Shown here in pieces: positions 34,129-41,496 of a DNA stretch of 50,641 nucleotides. The DNA lies in the NCBI RefSeq assembly GCF_003574085.1, contig NZ_QWKZ01000004.1, positions 1 to 50,641 on the forward strand. The letters run 5' to 3'. Below the pieces are notes generated by a model. That model was given only the letters and a program-made list of their open reading frames with translations, had not been told where the DNA came from and ran no database searches. Both the position numbers and the translations under genes were made by a program. The DNA is from Meiothermus luteus. Lineage in GTDB: Bacteria > Deinococcota > Deinococci > Deinococcales > Thermaceae. Position 1 is the first letter of the stretch; each line of letters begins with the position of its first letter.

Positions 34129-35277
34129 CTAGGCGCTTTCTATCAGCTCTTCAAACAGCGTCGCGTAGTTCCTTACCGCCTGTTCAACGGAGAACCGAGC
34201 TTGTGCCTTGGTGCGGGCTTGGGCACCCAGGCGCTTTTGCAGCCCCGGGTCTTGCAGCACCCGCACCAGCCCTTGAGCTAGGGCCTCGGGGTTGCCGACC
34301 TCCACCAGCAGCCCATCCTGTTCGGGGTCCACAAACTCCAGGGCGGTAGCGAACCGGGTGAGGACCACCGGTTTGCCTAGGTACATAGCCTCGCTCAGCA
34401 CCAGGGGCGAGGCCTCCCCGTAGGCCGAGGACAGGGTGAAAACCGTGGCCCGGGCCATGTACCGGTAGGGGTTGGGGTCAAAGCCGGGCATCCAGACTTT
34501 GTCCTGCAGGCCCAGCCCCTCGGCCAGGGCCTCGAGCTCCTTTCGCAGCACCCCCTCCCCCAGGATGACCAGCCGGGCCTCAGGCACCCGCTCCAGCACC
34601 AGGCGGAAGGCCTGGAGGAGGGTAGGGAAGTCCTTCATGGCCTCCAGGCGGCCTACCGAGAGCACCACCGGTGTTTGGCCTTGAAACCAGGGATGGGCCA
34701 CGGGTTCCTGGGCTTTTTGCTCGAGCTCAGGGGTGATGGCGGGGTTGTAGATGACCCGAAAGCGGGCCTTGGGGTAGACGGCCCCAGAGAGCTGGGCGAC
34801 CTTTTGGGAGACCGCTACATAGGCGTCGGCTCGGTGGGTCCAGCGCTGGAGTAGCCAAGCCTTAAGCGCCGCCCGCCAGCCTCTTCCCAGGTAGCCTTGG
34901 ATTTCGTTGTGCTCGGTGAGCACCCAGCGGGGTCGTTGAGGGCTGGGTAAGAGCCGGTAGGCCAGGCCCACGGTGAGGTGGACCCGCGGCCAGGCCGACA
35001 CCAGAAGGTGGGGCCGATGGCGCTGGATGAGCCTGACCAGCCGCAAGGCCTGGGTGGGGATGGCCCGGTGTTTCATCGCCGCGCGCTGGGTGGGTGCGGG
35101 CAAAAGGGTCACGTTTGGGGGTAGGGGGGCCTGGGCGAGGAGGTGGTTGGGCTCTGCGCCTTGGCCGGCGATGAGGATGTCGTATCGGTCGGCCAAGCCT
35201 TGGGCTAGGTGCTGGGTGACCCGCTCCACCCCGCCGTAGCCCAGGACAGGAAGGTAGAAGAGAATCCGCCGCCTCAT
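34129..35277 (-). CDS. Glycosyltransferase family 4 protein
   Basis: A 382-residue GT4-type enzyme, starting at ATG 35277, which overlaps the flippase stop (TTTTATGAGG). FYLPVLGYGGVERVTQHLA, VLTEHNEIQGYLGRGW, VGRLEAMKDFPTLLQAFR and SSAYGEASPLVLSEAMYLGKPVV mark the two GT-B lobes. The donor-loop sequence differs (SSAYGEASPL) from its three relatives in the operon, so it probably uses a different sugar nucleotide. Confidence 0.87.
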   Translation of the reverse strand: MRRRILFYLPVLGYGGVERVTQHLAQGLADRYDILIAGQGAEPNHLLAQAPLPPNVTLLPAPTQRAAMKHRAIPTQALRLVRLIQRHRPHLLVSAWPRVHLTVGLAYRLLPSPQRPRWVLTEHNEIQGYLGRGWRAALKAWLLQRWTHRADAYVAVSQKVAQLSGAVYPKARFRVIYNPAITPELEQKAQEPVAHPWFQGQTPVVLSVGRLEAMKDFPTLLQAFRLVLERVPEARLVILGEGVLRKELEALAEGLGLQDKVWMPGFDPNPYRYMARATVFTLSSAYGEASPLVLSEAMYLGKPVVLTRFATALEFVDPEQDGLLVEVGNPEALAQGLVRVLQDPGLQKRLGAQARTKAQARFSVEQAVRNYATLFEELIESA

Positions 35278-36527
35278 AAAACCCCTCGCAGCTTGAGTAC
35301 GGAGAAGCGGAACAGGGCCGCCCAAGCCTCCGCCAGGACCACCGCGATGGCCATACCCAAAGCCCCCAGACGGGGGGCCAGCAGCACGGCCAGGAGCAGG
35401 TTGAGCAGGCCCGCGCTGGCCACCGAGTACATCACCTCCTGGTCCATCTGCCGAGGGAACATATACTGCATGGAGAGGGAGTAGCCAAAGGCCACCACCG
35501 GTAGGAGCAGCGCCAGCACCTGAAGAACCCGTGCCGAGGCCTCGTAGGCTTTTCCGAAGAGCAGCTCAACCAGAAAAGGGGCTGCCAGGGCCAGCAGCCC
35601 TCCCCCCACCAGGCCGATGCCCAGGGTGGCCCATAGGGCTAGCTGGCTCAGCCGCATGGCGGCCGCCGCGTCCCGGCGCATCAGGTGGTTGATGCGGGGG
35701 TAGATGGCCTGGGCCAGCGGCCAGAGGATGGAGAGTCCGGGTCGAACCAGGCGGTTGCCGGTTTCAAAAATGCCCACCTGCAAAGGCGTGCTGAGGAGGC
35801 CCAGGATAAGCCCGTTCGCCGAGGTATAGAGGCTGTCGGAGGCCCGGGAGAGAAAGAGGCTCCAGCTGACCCGCAAGGCCACCCAGCTCAAGGGCAGGCT
35901 AGGGAGCCTCAGGGGGACCTCGCGGTACATCAAGTAAAGCTCGAGCCCCGCTATCATCCCCGTGGCGATGGCCTGTGCAGCCAGGGCCACCCAGGCGTCC
36001 TGGGGGCCACGCACGAAGGTAAAGATGCCCACCAGGTGCCCTACCCGGATCAGGCCCTCCATCAGCGCCACCACCCAGGCCCGCTCCACCGCCTGGAAGT
36101 ACCAGGTGGGCCTCAAAGCGATGGCAACAGCCACCAGCAGGGCCCAAAAGGCGAGGTCGGCATGGCTGCGGAAGGTTTCTATAAGAAGCCCTGCCGCCAG
36201 GGTGATGGCCGCCATGGCCATAGCCAGCAGCAGCTTGGCCCCCATGACCGAGGCCACGATGCCGCTTACCGCGTCGGTGCGCTCCCGCTGGCGGGCCAAG
36301 GAGCGGGTGGCCGAGTAGTTAAAGCCGTACTCCCCCACCACCGCCAGCCAGTTGGCGAAGCTCTGGGCAAAGGCCACCAGGCCGAAGTGGTGCGGCTCGA
36401 GCGTCCGCGCCAGGTAGGGTAGGGAAACAAGGGGCAGTAGGTAGGCTAAGAACTGCACCGCATACAGCGCGGCCGCGTTTTGAGCGATGCGGCTCCTGAA
36501 TACCTGGAAGACCCTCGTTTTTGCCAT
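35274..36527 (-). CDS. Wzx-type polysaccharide flippase (MOP superfamily)
   Basis: A 417-residue inner-membrane protein with about 12 hydrophobic helices. The typical N-terminal pattern FLAYLLPLVSLPYLARTLEP and FGLVAFAQSFANWLAVVGEYGF identify the polysaccharide-transport branch (RfbX/Wzx). ATG 36527 follows AAGGTCT; an in-frame codon 15 residues upstream is possible. First gene of the operon and the place where the promoter should lie (36530-36645). It flips lipid-linked repeat units to the periplasmic face. Confidence 0.9.
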   Translation of the reverse strand: MAKTRVFQVFRSRIAQNAAALYAVQFLAYLLPLVSLPYLARTLEPHHFGLVAFAQSFANWLAVVGEYGFNYSATRSLARQRERTDAVSGIVASVMGAKLLLAMAMAAITLAAGLLIETFRSHADLAFWALLVAVAIALRPTWYFQAVERAWVVALMEGLIRVGHLVGIFTFVRGPQDAWVALAAQAIATGMIAGLELYLMYREVPLRLPSLPLSWVALRVSWSLFLSRASDSLYTSANGLILGLLSTPLQVGIFETGNRLVRPGLSILWPLAQAIYPRINHLMRRDAAAAMRLSQLALWATLGIGLVGGGLLALAAPFLVELLFGKAYEASARVLQVLALLLPVVAFGYSLSMQYMFPRQMDQEVMYSVASAGLLNLLLAVLLAPRLGALGMAIAVVLAEAWAALFRFSVLKLRGVL

Positions 36528-36647
36528 AGACCTTGGTGGCTGCCGCGTCCTGGCGCCTGTTGCTCGATTCAAGGGTAAGGGTTGTTTGAGAGCCGGTCAC
36601 ATTCTTAACGCTACAAACGTTCAAATAACGGCTAGGGTGTCGGTCTA

Positions 36648-37754
36648 TTAGGGGCGCCGCGGAGACGTTGGGGCTTGGGGGGTGCCGAGCGCTCCGGCCA
36701 GCCGGGCGAATTCCTTTGGGTCTATTGCCCGAGAGAGGCCCATATCGTAGCTGATCAGTTTGCGCTTGTAGAGGTCGGCCAAGCAGGCGTCCATGGTGAT
36801 CATCTCGTGCTGGCCGCCGGTCTGGATTACGCTCACGAGCTGGTGGCTTTTGCCCTCGCGGATCAGGGCCCGCACCGCAGGGGTGGCTATCATCAGCTCA
36901 TAGGCCAGCACCCGTCCTGTGCCAAAGGCCTTGGGCAAGAGCTGCTGGGTAAGCACCGCCACCAGGTTGTTGGAGAGCTGCACCCGTACCTGCTCCTGCT
37001 GGGCTTCCGGGAAAACGTCAATGATGCGGTCAATGGTTTCGGGGGCGCTGTTGGTGTGCAGGGTGCCCATCACCAGGTGGCCGGTTTCGGCGGCGGTGAT
37101 GGCCGCGGAGATGGTCTCGTAGTCGCGCATTTCGCCCACCAGAATGACATCGGGGGCCTGGCGCAGCACCGCGCGCAGCGCCTTGGCGAAGCTGTGGGTG
37201 TCGGAACCGATTTCTCTCTGGTTGATGATGGCCTTCTTGTGGCGATGGAAGAACTCAATGGGGTCTTCAATGGTTACGATGTGGACGGCCTTGTGCTCGT
37301 TGATGTAGTCGATCATGGAGGCCAGGGTGGTGGACTTGCCCGAGCCGGTGGGGCCCGTCACCAGCACCAAGCCACGGGGGCTTAGCGCGATTTCAGCGAT
37401 CTTCTTGGGTAGCCCCAGCTCCTCAAAGCTTTTGACGTTGGAGGGCACCACCCGCAAGACTGCCCCCACGCTGCCCCGCTGGAGGAAGACGTTGACCCGG
37501 AAGCGCCCCTTGCCCGGAAGGCTGAAGGAGAAGTCGAGCTCCTTTTCCTCCTCAAACACCCGCTGCTGCTTTTCATCCATAAGCGCGTAGGTGAGGCGAC
37601 GGGTCTCCTGGGGGGTGAGGGGCTCGTGCTCGGTGCGGTGGAACACCCCGTCCAGCTTAATCATGGGGGGAAGGCCTACCGTGATGACCAGGTCGCTGGC
37701 GCCCCGTTCCACGGCCAAGTTGAGCAGGTCTACGATGTCCAGAGCTTTGCTCAT
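36648..37754 (-). CDS. pilT: Type IV pilus retraction ATPase PilT
   Basis: A 368-residue hexameric AAA+-like motor. ATG 37754 has GGAGAG nearby. Domains: N-terminal PAS-like region, Walker A VTGPTGSGKSTTL, Asp box IVTIEDPIEFFH, Walker B VILVGEMRD, His box GHLVMGTLHTNSA, and the PilT-typical AVRALIREGKSHQL. It powers pilus retraction, twitching motility and DNA uptake. The C-terminus is short and basic. Transcribed toward the wzx gene, with 120 bases between. Confidence 0.95.
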   Translation of the reverse strand: MSKALDIVDLLNLAVERGASDLVITVGLPPMIKLDGVFHRTEHEPLTPQETRRLTYALMDEKQQRVFEEEKELDFSFSLPGKGRFRVNVFLQRGSVGAVLRVVPSNVKSFEELGLPKKIAEIALSPRGLVLVTGPTGSGKSTTLASMIDYINEHKAVHIVTIEDPIEFFHRHKKAIINQREIGSDTHSFAKALRAVLRQAPDVILVGEMRDYETISAAITAAETGHLVMGTLHTNSAPETIDRIIDVFPEAQQEQVRVQLSNNLVAVLTQQLLPKAFGTGRVLAYELMIATPAVRALIREGKSHQLVSVIQTGGQHEMITMDACLADLYKRKLISYDMGLSRAIDPKEFARLAGALGTPQAPTSPRRP

Positions 37755-37824
37755 GGGTCTCTCCAAATCCTAACACCTTGAGCATAAGCCAGAGGAAGGG
37801 CCGGCTTGGGTTATTTGGACAGAC

Positions 37825-38364
37825 CTACGGGGCCCCCAGGTACTTGAAGTAGCGCTCGCGGGTGATCATGCCGTGGATGTTGTTGCCGTCAGCCACGAAG
37901 ACGATCTGGTGTTGGCGGAACAAGGAGCCTAGCTCGCTGGCCGCGGTGTCCCCCGGGACCACCGGGGCCTCGTCCCAGGGCACCAGGGAGTCGGCGATGC
38001 CGATGACCCCCACCGGCTGGCCGCCTTCTAGGAGGACCGCGATGTTTCCCTCAAAGGACTGCAGCGCGTTGATGACCGGCACCGGCCGCGCCAGTTTGCG
38101 GGCCGAGGTGGGGGCGAAAAGGCCGGCGGAAAGCAGGGTGGTGGTGGTTACCCGCACGGCTCGCTTGGCCAGCCATAGGGTAAGAGTGAAGACCATCAAA
38201 AAGGCCAGCCCCTCCAGGAGGCCCAGGAGGTTGAAGCCCTCCCAGCCAAACTGGCCCCGCCCGCCGAAGGCCAGGTGCAGCAGCCCCGATACCATAAGCC
38301 CTGAAACCAAAGCGGCCAGGTAGGCGATAAGGCCCGCCAAACGTAATTCACGAACCGTTCGCAT
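37825..38364 (-). CDS. Membrane protein with CBS domain pair
   Basis: A 179-residue protein with two transmembrane helices (about 10-32 and 45-65) and a C-terminal CBS pair (about 95-175: INALQSFEGNIAVLLEGGQPVGVIG and IVFVADGNNIHGMITRERYFKYL). CBS pairs bind adenosyl nucleotides and regulate partner proteins. The membrane segments suggest a nucleotide-sensing transport or protease regulator, but no partner is encoded next to it. Six bases before the MobA-like gene stop. Confidence 0.8.
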   Translation of the reverse strand: MRTVRELRLAGLIAYLAALVSGLMVSGLLHLAFGGRGQFGWEGFNLLGLLEGLAFLMVFTLTLWLAKRAVRVTTTTLLSAGLFAPTSARKLARPVPVINALQSFEGNIAVLLEGGQPVGVIGIADSLVPWDEAPVVPGDTAASELGSLFRQHQIVFVADGNNIHGMITRERYFKYLGAP

Positions 38365-38370
38365 CTGGGC

Positions 38371-39084
38371 TTAGTCTACACCGAGCCAGCGCAGGTCCTC
38401 CTCCCTATCTAGGTCCACCCCCACCTCTGCGTAGGGGGTGAGGAGGGCTCGAGCCGGCAGGCCTAGGATTTGCGAGACCCGCCGCTCGAGCTCGGGGATA
38501 CCGGCCTGGCCCAGGAGCACCCGCAGCAGGGTGCCCAGGCCGATCATCCGGGCCAGGGCTAAGGGCCGCTTGCGCAGCGCCAGGGCCCGCTGAATGAGGG
38601 GCAAGGCGCTCTGGAAAAGGCTTTTGTCCAGCAAAGCGATGTTCCCCCCGGTGAAAACCCCCTCCCGTACCCTGGCGTAGGTGCGCCGCATTCCCGGGAA
38701 GCGGGCCTCAATGGTTGAACGGGTCACAATGGTGTAGACGAAGCCTGCGGCGGGGGCATTCTGCAGGACCCAGCGCACCGCCTCTGCGCTGAGGAAGGGC
38801 ATGTCGCCGGTGGACACCAGCACCCTCTTTCCCTGAGCGGCCTGCAGGCCCGCCTCGAGGTTGGCCAGGAGGCTGCCCCGGTCGGCCAGGTGCGCCTTTG
38901 GCGAGGGGTGCAAGGGGGCCGGGGGGCCCACCAGCACCACCTCCAGACCAGCCTGGTGAAGCGCTGCTAGGGTCTGCTCCACCAGCGGGCGGCCCCGGTA
39001 GGGCAGGAGGGCCTTGCTGGCCACGCCGAATTTTTTCGCCAGGGGGTCTTCTGGGCTACCCCCGGCCAGCACGATGGCTTCCAC
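38371..39084 (-). CDS. MobA-like nucleotidyltransferase
   Basis: A 237-residue protein starting at GTG 39084 with a -10 box 6 bases upstream. MEAIVLAGGSPEDPLAKKFG is the NTP-transferase start with the glycine-rich loop, and STGDMPFLSAEAVRWVL the metal-binding Asp motif; GGNIALLDKSLF is the later loop. It may activate a sugar phosphate or attach GMP to the molybdenum cofactor; MobA proper is usually shorter (about 200 residues) and the C-terminal extension does not match. Candidate for cofactor supply to NasA is only a guess. Confidence 0.75.
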   Translation of the reverse strand: MEAIVLAGGSPEDPLAKKFGVASKALLPYRGRPLVEQTLAALHQAGLEVVLVGPPAPLHPSPKAHLADRGSLLANLEAGLQAAQGKRVLVSTGDMPFLSAEAVRWVLQNAPAAGFVYTIVTRSTIEARFPGMRRTYARVREGVFTGGNIALLDKSLFQSALPLIQRALALRKRPLALARMIGLGTLLRVLLGQAGIPELERRVSQILGLPARALLTPYAEVGVDLDREEDLRWLGVD

Positions 39085-39090
39085 GGGCCA

Positions 39091-39096
39091 AGTCTA
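39091..39096 (-). promoter_or_regulatory. -10 box of a probable leaderless transcript
   Basis: TAGACT on the minus strand, six bases (TGGCCC) before GTG 39084. No ribosome-binding site exists in that space. Mirror of the divergent TAGGCT at 39135. Confidence 0.5.
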
Positions 39097-39134
39097 CTGC
39101 GGTGGGCGCTCTTTACCCAGCCTTCCTCACCGGG

Positions 39135-39140
39135 TAGGCT
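39135..39140 (+). promoter_or_regulatory. -10 box of a probable leaderless transcript
   Basis: TAGGCT six bases (TAGGGT) before ATG 39147. Divergent from the minus-strand TAGACT at 39091; no ribosome-binding site is present. Confidence 0.5.
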
Positions 39141-39146
39141 TAGGGT

Positions 39147-39350
39147 ATGAACGACCTGCTCGAGCGGCTCGGCAACTACCTGGTCTGGCGCATTGGGAAG
39201 GCCGAGGGCGAGGAGGTGCTGGTGGTGCGGGTGGGTCTGGCCTCGGCAACCCCGGAATTTTCCCAGCTTTCTCGCTTGCGCAACGTCACCGACGAGGAGA
39301 TTGAACGGCTGGCCCAGGCCGGGCGGGTGCGGGTGGAGTGGGTGAGCTAA
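39147..39350 (+). CDS. Small hypothetical protein
   Basis: 67 residues, not recognised. It begins with an amphipathic helix (MNDLLERLGNYLVWRIG), contains a hydrophobic strand VLVVRVGL and ends DEEIERLAQAGRVRVEWVS. No signal peptide. Probably leaderless. It precedes the DUF3809 gene by 23 bases and is likely co-transcribed; the coding look (Glu/Leu/Val pattern, GC-rich third positions) supports a real gene. Confidence 0.6.
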   Translation: MNDLLERLGNYLVWRIGKAEGEEVLVVRVGLASATPEFSQLSRLRNVTDEEIERLAQAGRVRVEWVS

Positions 39351-39373
39351 GCGCCGCCTCGGGACGGGAGTAT

Positions 39374-39808
39374 ATGCTGCTGGAAAAGTCCTTTTGTCTG
39401 CGCATTGCCGGGCCTCCGGCCAACCTGTGGGCTCCTGAGCGGGTGTTTGCGGGAAAGCCGCCCTTTGGGGCGCTGGGCCGCCGGGGCAGCCTGGTGGAGG
39501 GCCACCTGCTGGCCGAGGCCCCCTTCCTGGGCCAAATCCAGCTCCCCTTCCGCAGCCGTATAGAAACCCGGGGGCCGGTGGCCCGCCTGGTGGCCTTGTC
39601 CTTGCCAGAGCAACCCAGGTTCTGGGCCGAGCTCGAGGGGGAGGGCCATGCGGTGGAGGGAGAACTAGTCTACCGGCTTACCCTGCGCATCCACGCCGAG
39701 CTGCCCGAGGGAGAGAAATGGGGTGGGCGGGCCTTGCGGCGGATGGCCGAGGTGGCCTTTGATCGCAGCGTGGAGCGGGTGCTCCAGCGGCTGGCTGAGG
39801 GGGGGTAA
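39374..39808 (+). CDS. DUF3809 family protein
   Basis: A 144-residue protein of DUF3809, known to me only from Deinococcus-Thermus. I start it at ATG 39374 (GGGAG before it). Key stretches: ERVFAGKPPFGALGRRGSL, EGHLLAEAPFLGQIQLPF and WGGRALRRMAEVAFDRSVERV. No signal peptide or membrane segment. It looks like a START/SRPBCC-like small beta protein, with a C-terminal helix of the kind seen in ligand-binding domains; this is inference. Function unknown. Confidence 0.75.
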   Translation: MLLEKSFCLRIAGPPANLWAPERVFAGKPPFGALGRRGSLVEGHLLAEAPFLGQIQLPFRSRIETRGPVARLVALSLPEQPRFWAELEGEGHAVEGELVYRLTLRIHAELPEGEKWGGRALRRMAEVAFDRSVERVLQRLAEGG

Positions 39809-39860
39809 ACCCCTTTTTGGGCGGTGGGCCTATACTGGGTAGGCGTCAGGAGGTGGTACT

Positions 39861-40538
39861 GTGCTCGAGGTTCAGTATCTGGGACACTCGGCCCTTTTCA
39901 TAAGCGATGGCAGCACCCGCGTTGTGGTGGACCCCTTCCTCACCGGAAACCCCAAGGCGGCCCTGGCGGCCGAGCAAGTGGAGGCCGACTTGATCGTGCT
40001 GACCCACGCCCACGGCGACCACTACGGCGACAGCGTGACCATAAGCCGGCGTACCGGGGCCCCTATCGTTTCCAACTACGAGATTGTGGCCTACGCCGAG
40101 CGGCAGGGGGCCAAGGGGGTGGGGATGAACCTGGGCGGCACCTACCGCTTTGCGGGGGGCTGGCTCAAGTGGGTGCCGGCCTGGCACTCCTCCTCCTTTC
40201 CCGATGGCACGTATGGGGGGCTAGCCCAGGGGTGCGTGCTCGAGCTGGCCGGCAAGCGCCTATATATTGCGGGCGACACGGCCTTGTTCAGCGATATGGC
40301 CCTGCTGTCCTCCTATTCCATTGACCTGGCTGTGCTGCCCATCGGCGACCACTTCACCATGGGCCCCGAGGATGCCCTAAAGGCTTTGGAGCTCGTCCGA
40401 GCCAAGCAGGTTCTGCCGGTTCACTACAACACCTTCCCCCCCATTGCCCAAGACGGGGTGGCCTTTGTCCACCGAGCGGGGCTGCTTGGGGTTGGGGGGG
40501 CGGCTTTGGCGCCGGGAGAGCGCCTAACCCTCTCCTAA
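39861..40538 (+). CDS. UPF0173 metal-dependent hydrolase
   Basis: A 225-residue metallo-beta-lactamase-fold protein of the UPF0173 (YtkL-like) group, starting at GTG 39861 with CAGGAGGTGGTACT before it. The metal motif THAHGDHYGD is followed by His in VPAWHSSSF, Asp in YIAGDTALFSDM and His in VLPVHYNTFPP. Its substrate is unknown for the whole family. A TATACT -10 box lies at about 39831. Confidence 0.9.
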   Translation: MLEVQYLGHSALFISDGSTRVVVDPFLTGNPKAALAAEQVEADLIVLTHAHGDHYGDSVTISRRTGAPIVSNYEIVAYAERQGAKGVGMNLGGTYRFAGGWLKWVPAWHSSSFPDGTYGGLAQGCVLELAGKRLYIAGDTALFSDMALLSSYSIDLAVLPIGDHFTMGPEDALKALELVRAKQVLPVHYNTFPPIAQDGVAFVHRAGLLGVGGAALAPGERLTLS

Positions 40539-40569
40539 TAAAGGTTGTGGTCTAATAGCCGCGGACGCC

Positions 40570-41433
40570 ATGGACTACCGTCGCCTCACCCGCCAAGACT
40601 TCAAGCTGGAGATGCTGCTGGGCCTAGGCCGTTCCTCCCAGGTCTACCTGGCCCGCGCCCCTGACGGTACCCAGGTGGCCCTTAAGGTGCCGCGCCGCGA
40701 GGTGCGCACGGACCGGACCCTAACCGAACGCTTCGCTCAGGAGGTAGCCCTTTCCCTTACCTTGCACCACCCCAACCTGGTGCGGGGCCTCTCCGGTAGG
40801 CCTGAAGGGGAGGGAGCCTTCTTGGCCCTGGAGTATTTCCCGGAGGGGACGCTGGAGGACCTCCTCAAGAAGGGCCCGCTAAGCCGGGAGGCGGCCTTGG
40901 AGTGCTTGACCCAGGTGGCCCAGGCCCTTTTGTACTTGCACGAGCGGGGGGTCGTGCACCAGGACGTGAAACCCTCCAATATCTTTGTGGATGGGGCCCG
41001 CTTCAAGCTGGGCGACTTCGGGGTGGCCAAAACCCGGGAGAACCCCAAACCCCTAGAGCGGGCGGGGAGCCCTTTTTACATGGCTCCCGAGCTGTTCTTG
41101 GGAGAGCCCGCCACCCCTGCTTCCGACGCCTACTCCTTCGGGGTGATGGCCTTTGAACTCCTGGTGGGGAAAAGACCCTTTTTGGGAGAGAGCCTAGAGG
41201 AGCTCACCTACGCCCACCTGCACAAGCTTCCCCCGCCTACCCACCTTCCACCCCACCTGGACCGAATCGTGCGCAACCTGCTGGCCAAAGATCCGGCCAT
41301 CCGGGCAACCCTGAAGGCCTTCTTGCAGACGGTTCAGCCGCCCCCTGCGCCTCCCGCTCAGTCGAACAAGCCTGAAAAAGGGGAGAAACCCCAGCGAGGC
41401 CGGGGAATTTTCAGGTTGTTTCGCAAGCGCTGA
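40570..41433 (+). CDS. Serine/threonine protein kinase (non-RD, soluble)
   Basis: A 287-residue eukaryote-like kinase. Glycine loop LGLGRSSQVYLA, catalytic Lys in VALKVPRRE, HQDVKPSNIF (Gln instead of the usual Arg, so non-RD), DFG in LGDFGVAK, APE in YMAPELFLG. After the kinase core (to about residue 250) a short proline-rich linker leads to a basic tail (GRGIFRLFRKR) that could attach to membrane or ribosome. There is no transmembrane helix or sensor domain. Not an operon with a phosphatase. A -10-like TAATAG lies 11 bases before the start. Confidence 0.9.
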   Translation: MDYRRLTRQDFKLEMLLGLGRSSQVYLARAPDGTQVALKVPRREVRTDRTLTERFAQEVALSLTLHHPNLVRGLSGRPEGEGAFLALEYFPEGTLEDLLKKGPLSREAALECLTQVAQALLYLHERGVVHQDVKPSNIFVDGARFKLGDFGVAKTRENPKPLERAGSPFYMAPELFLGEPATPASDAYSFGVMAFELLVGKRPFLGESLEELTYAHLHKLPPPTHLPPHLDRIVRNLLAKDPAIRATLKAFLQTVQPPPAPPAQSNKPEKGEKPQRGRGIFRLFRKR

Positions 41434-41496
41434 GGCTGTGGGCGTATCCAGGGGACCTCAGGGTAGACTAAGCCCAAGCTAAACGCGAGGCCATCC

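Noticed and set aside
36528-36645. Clear promoter for the polysaccharide operon
   Set aside because: The AT-rich stretch contains several CGTT repeats and TTGAAC, but no -35/-10 pair with good spacing, so I do not call one.
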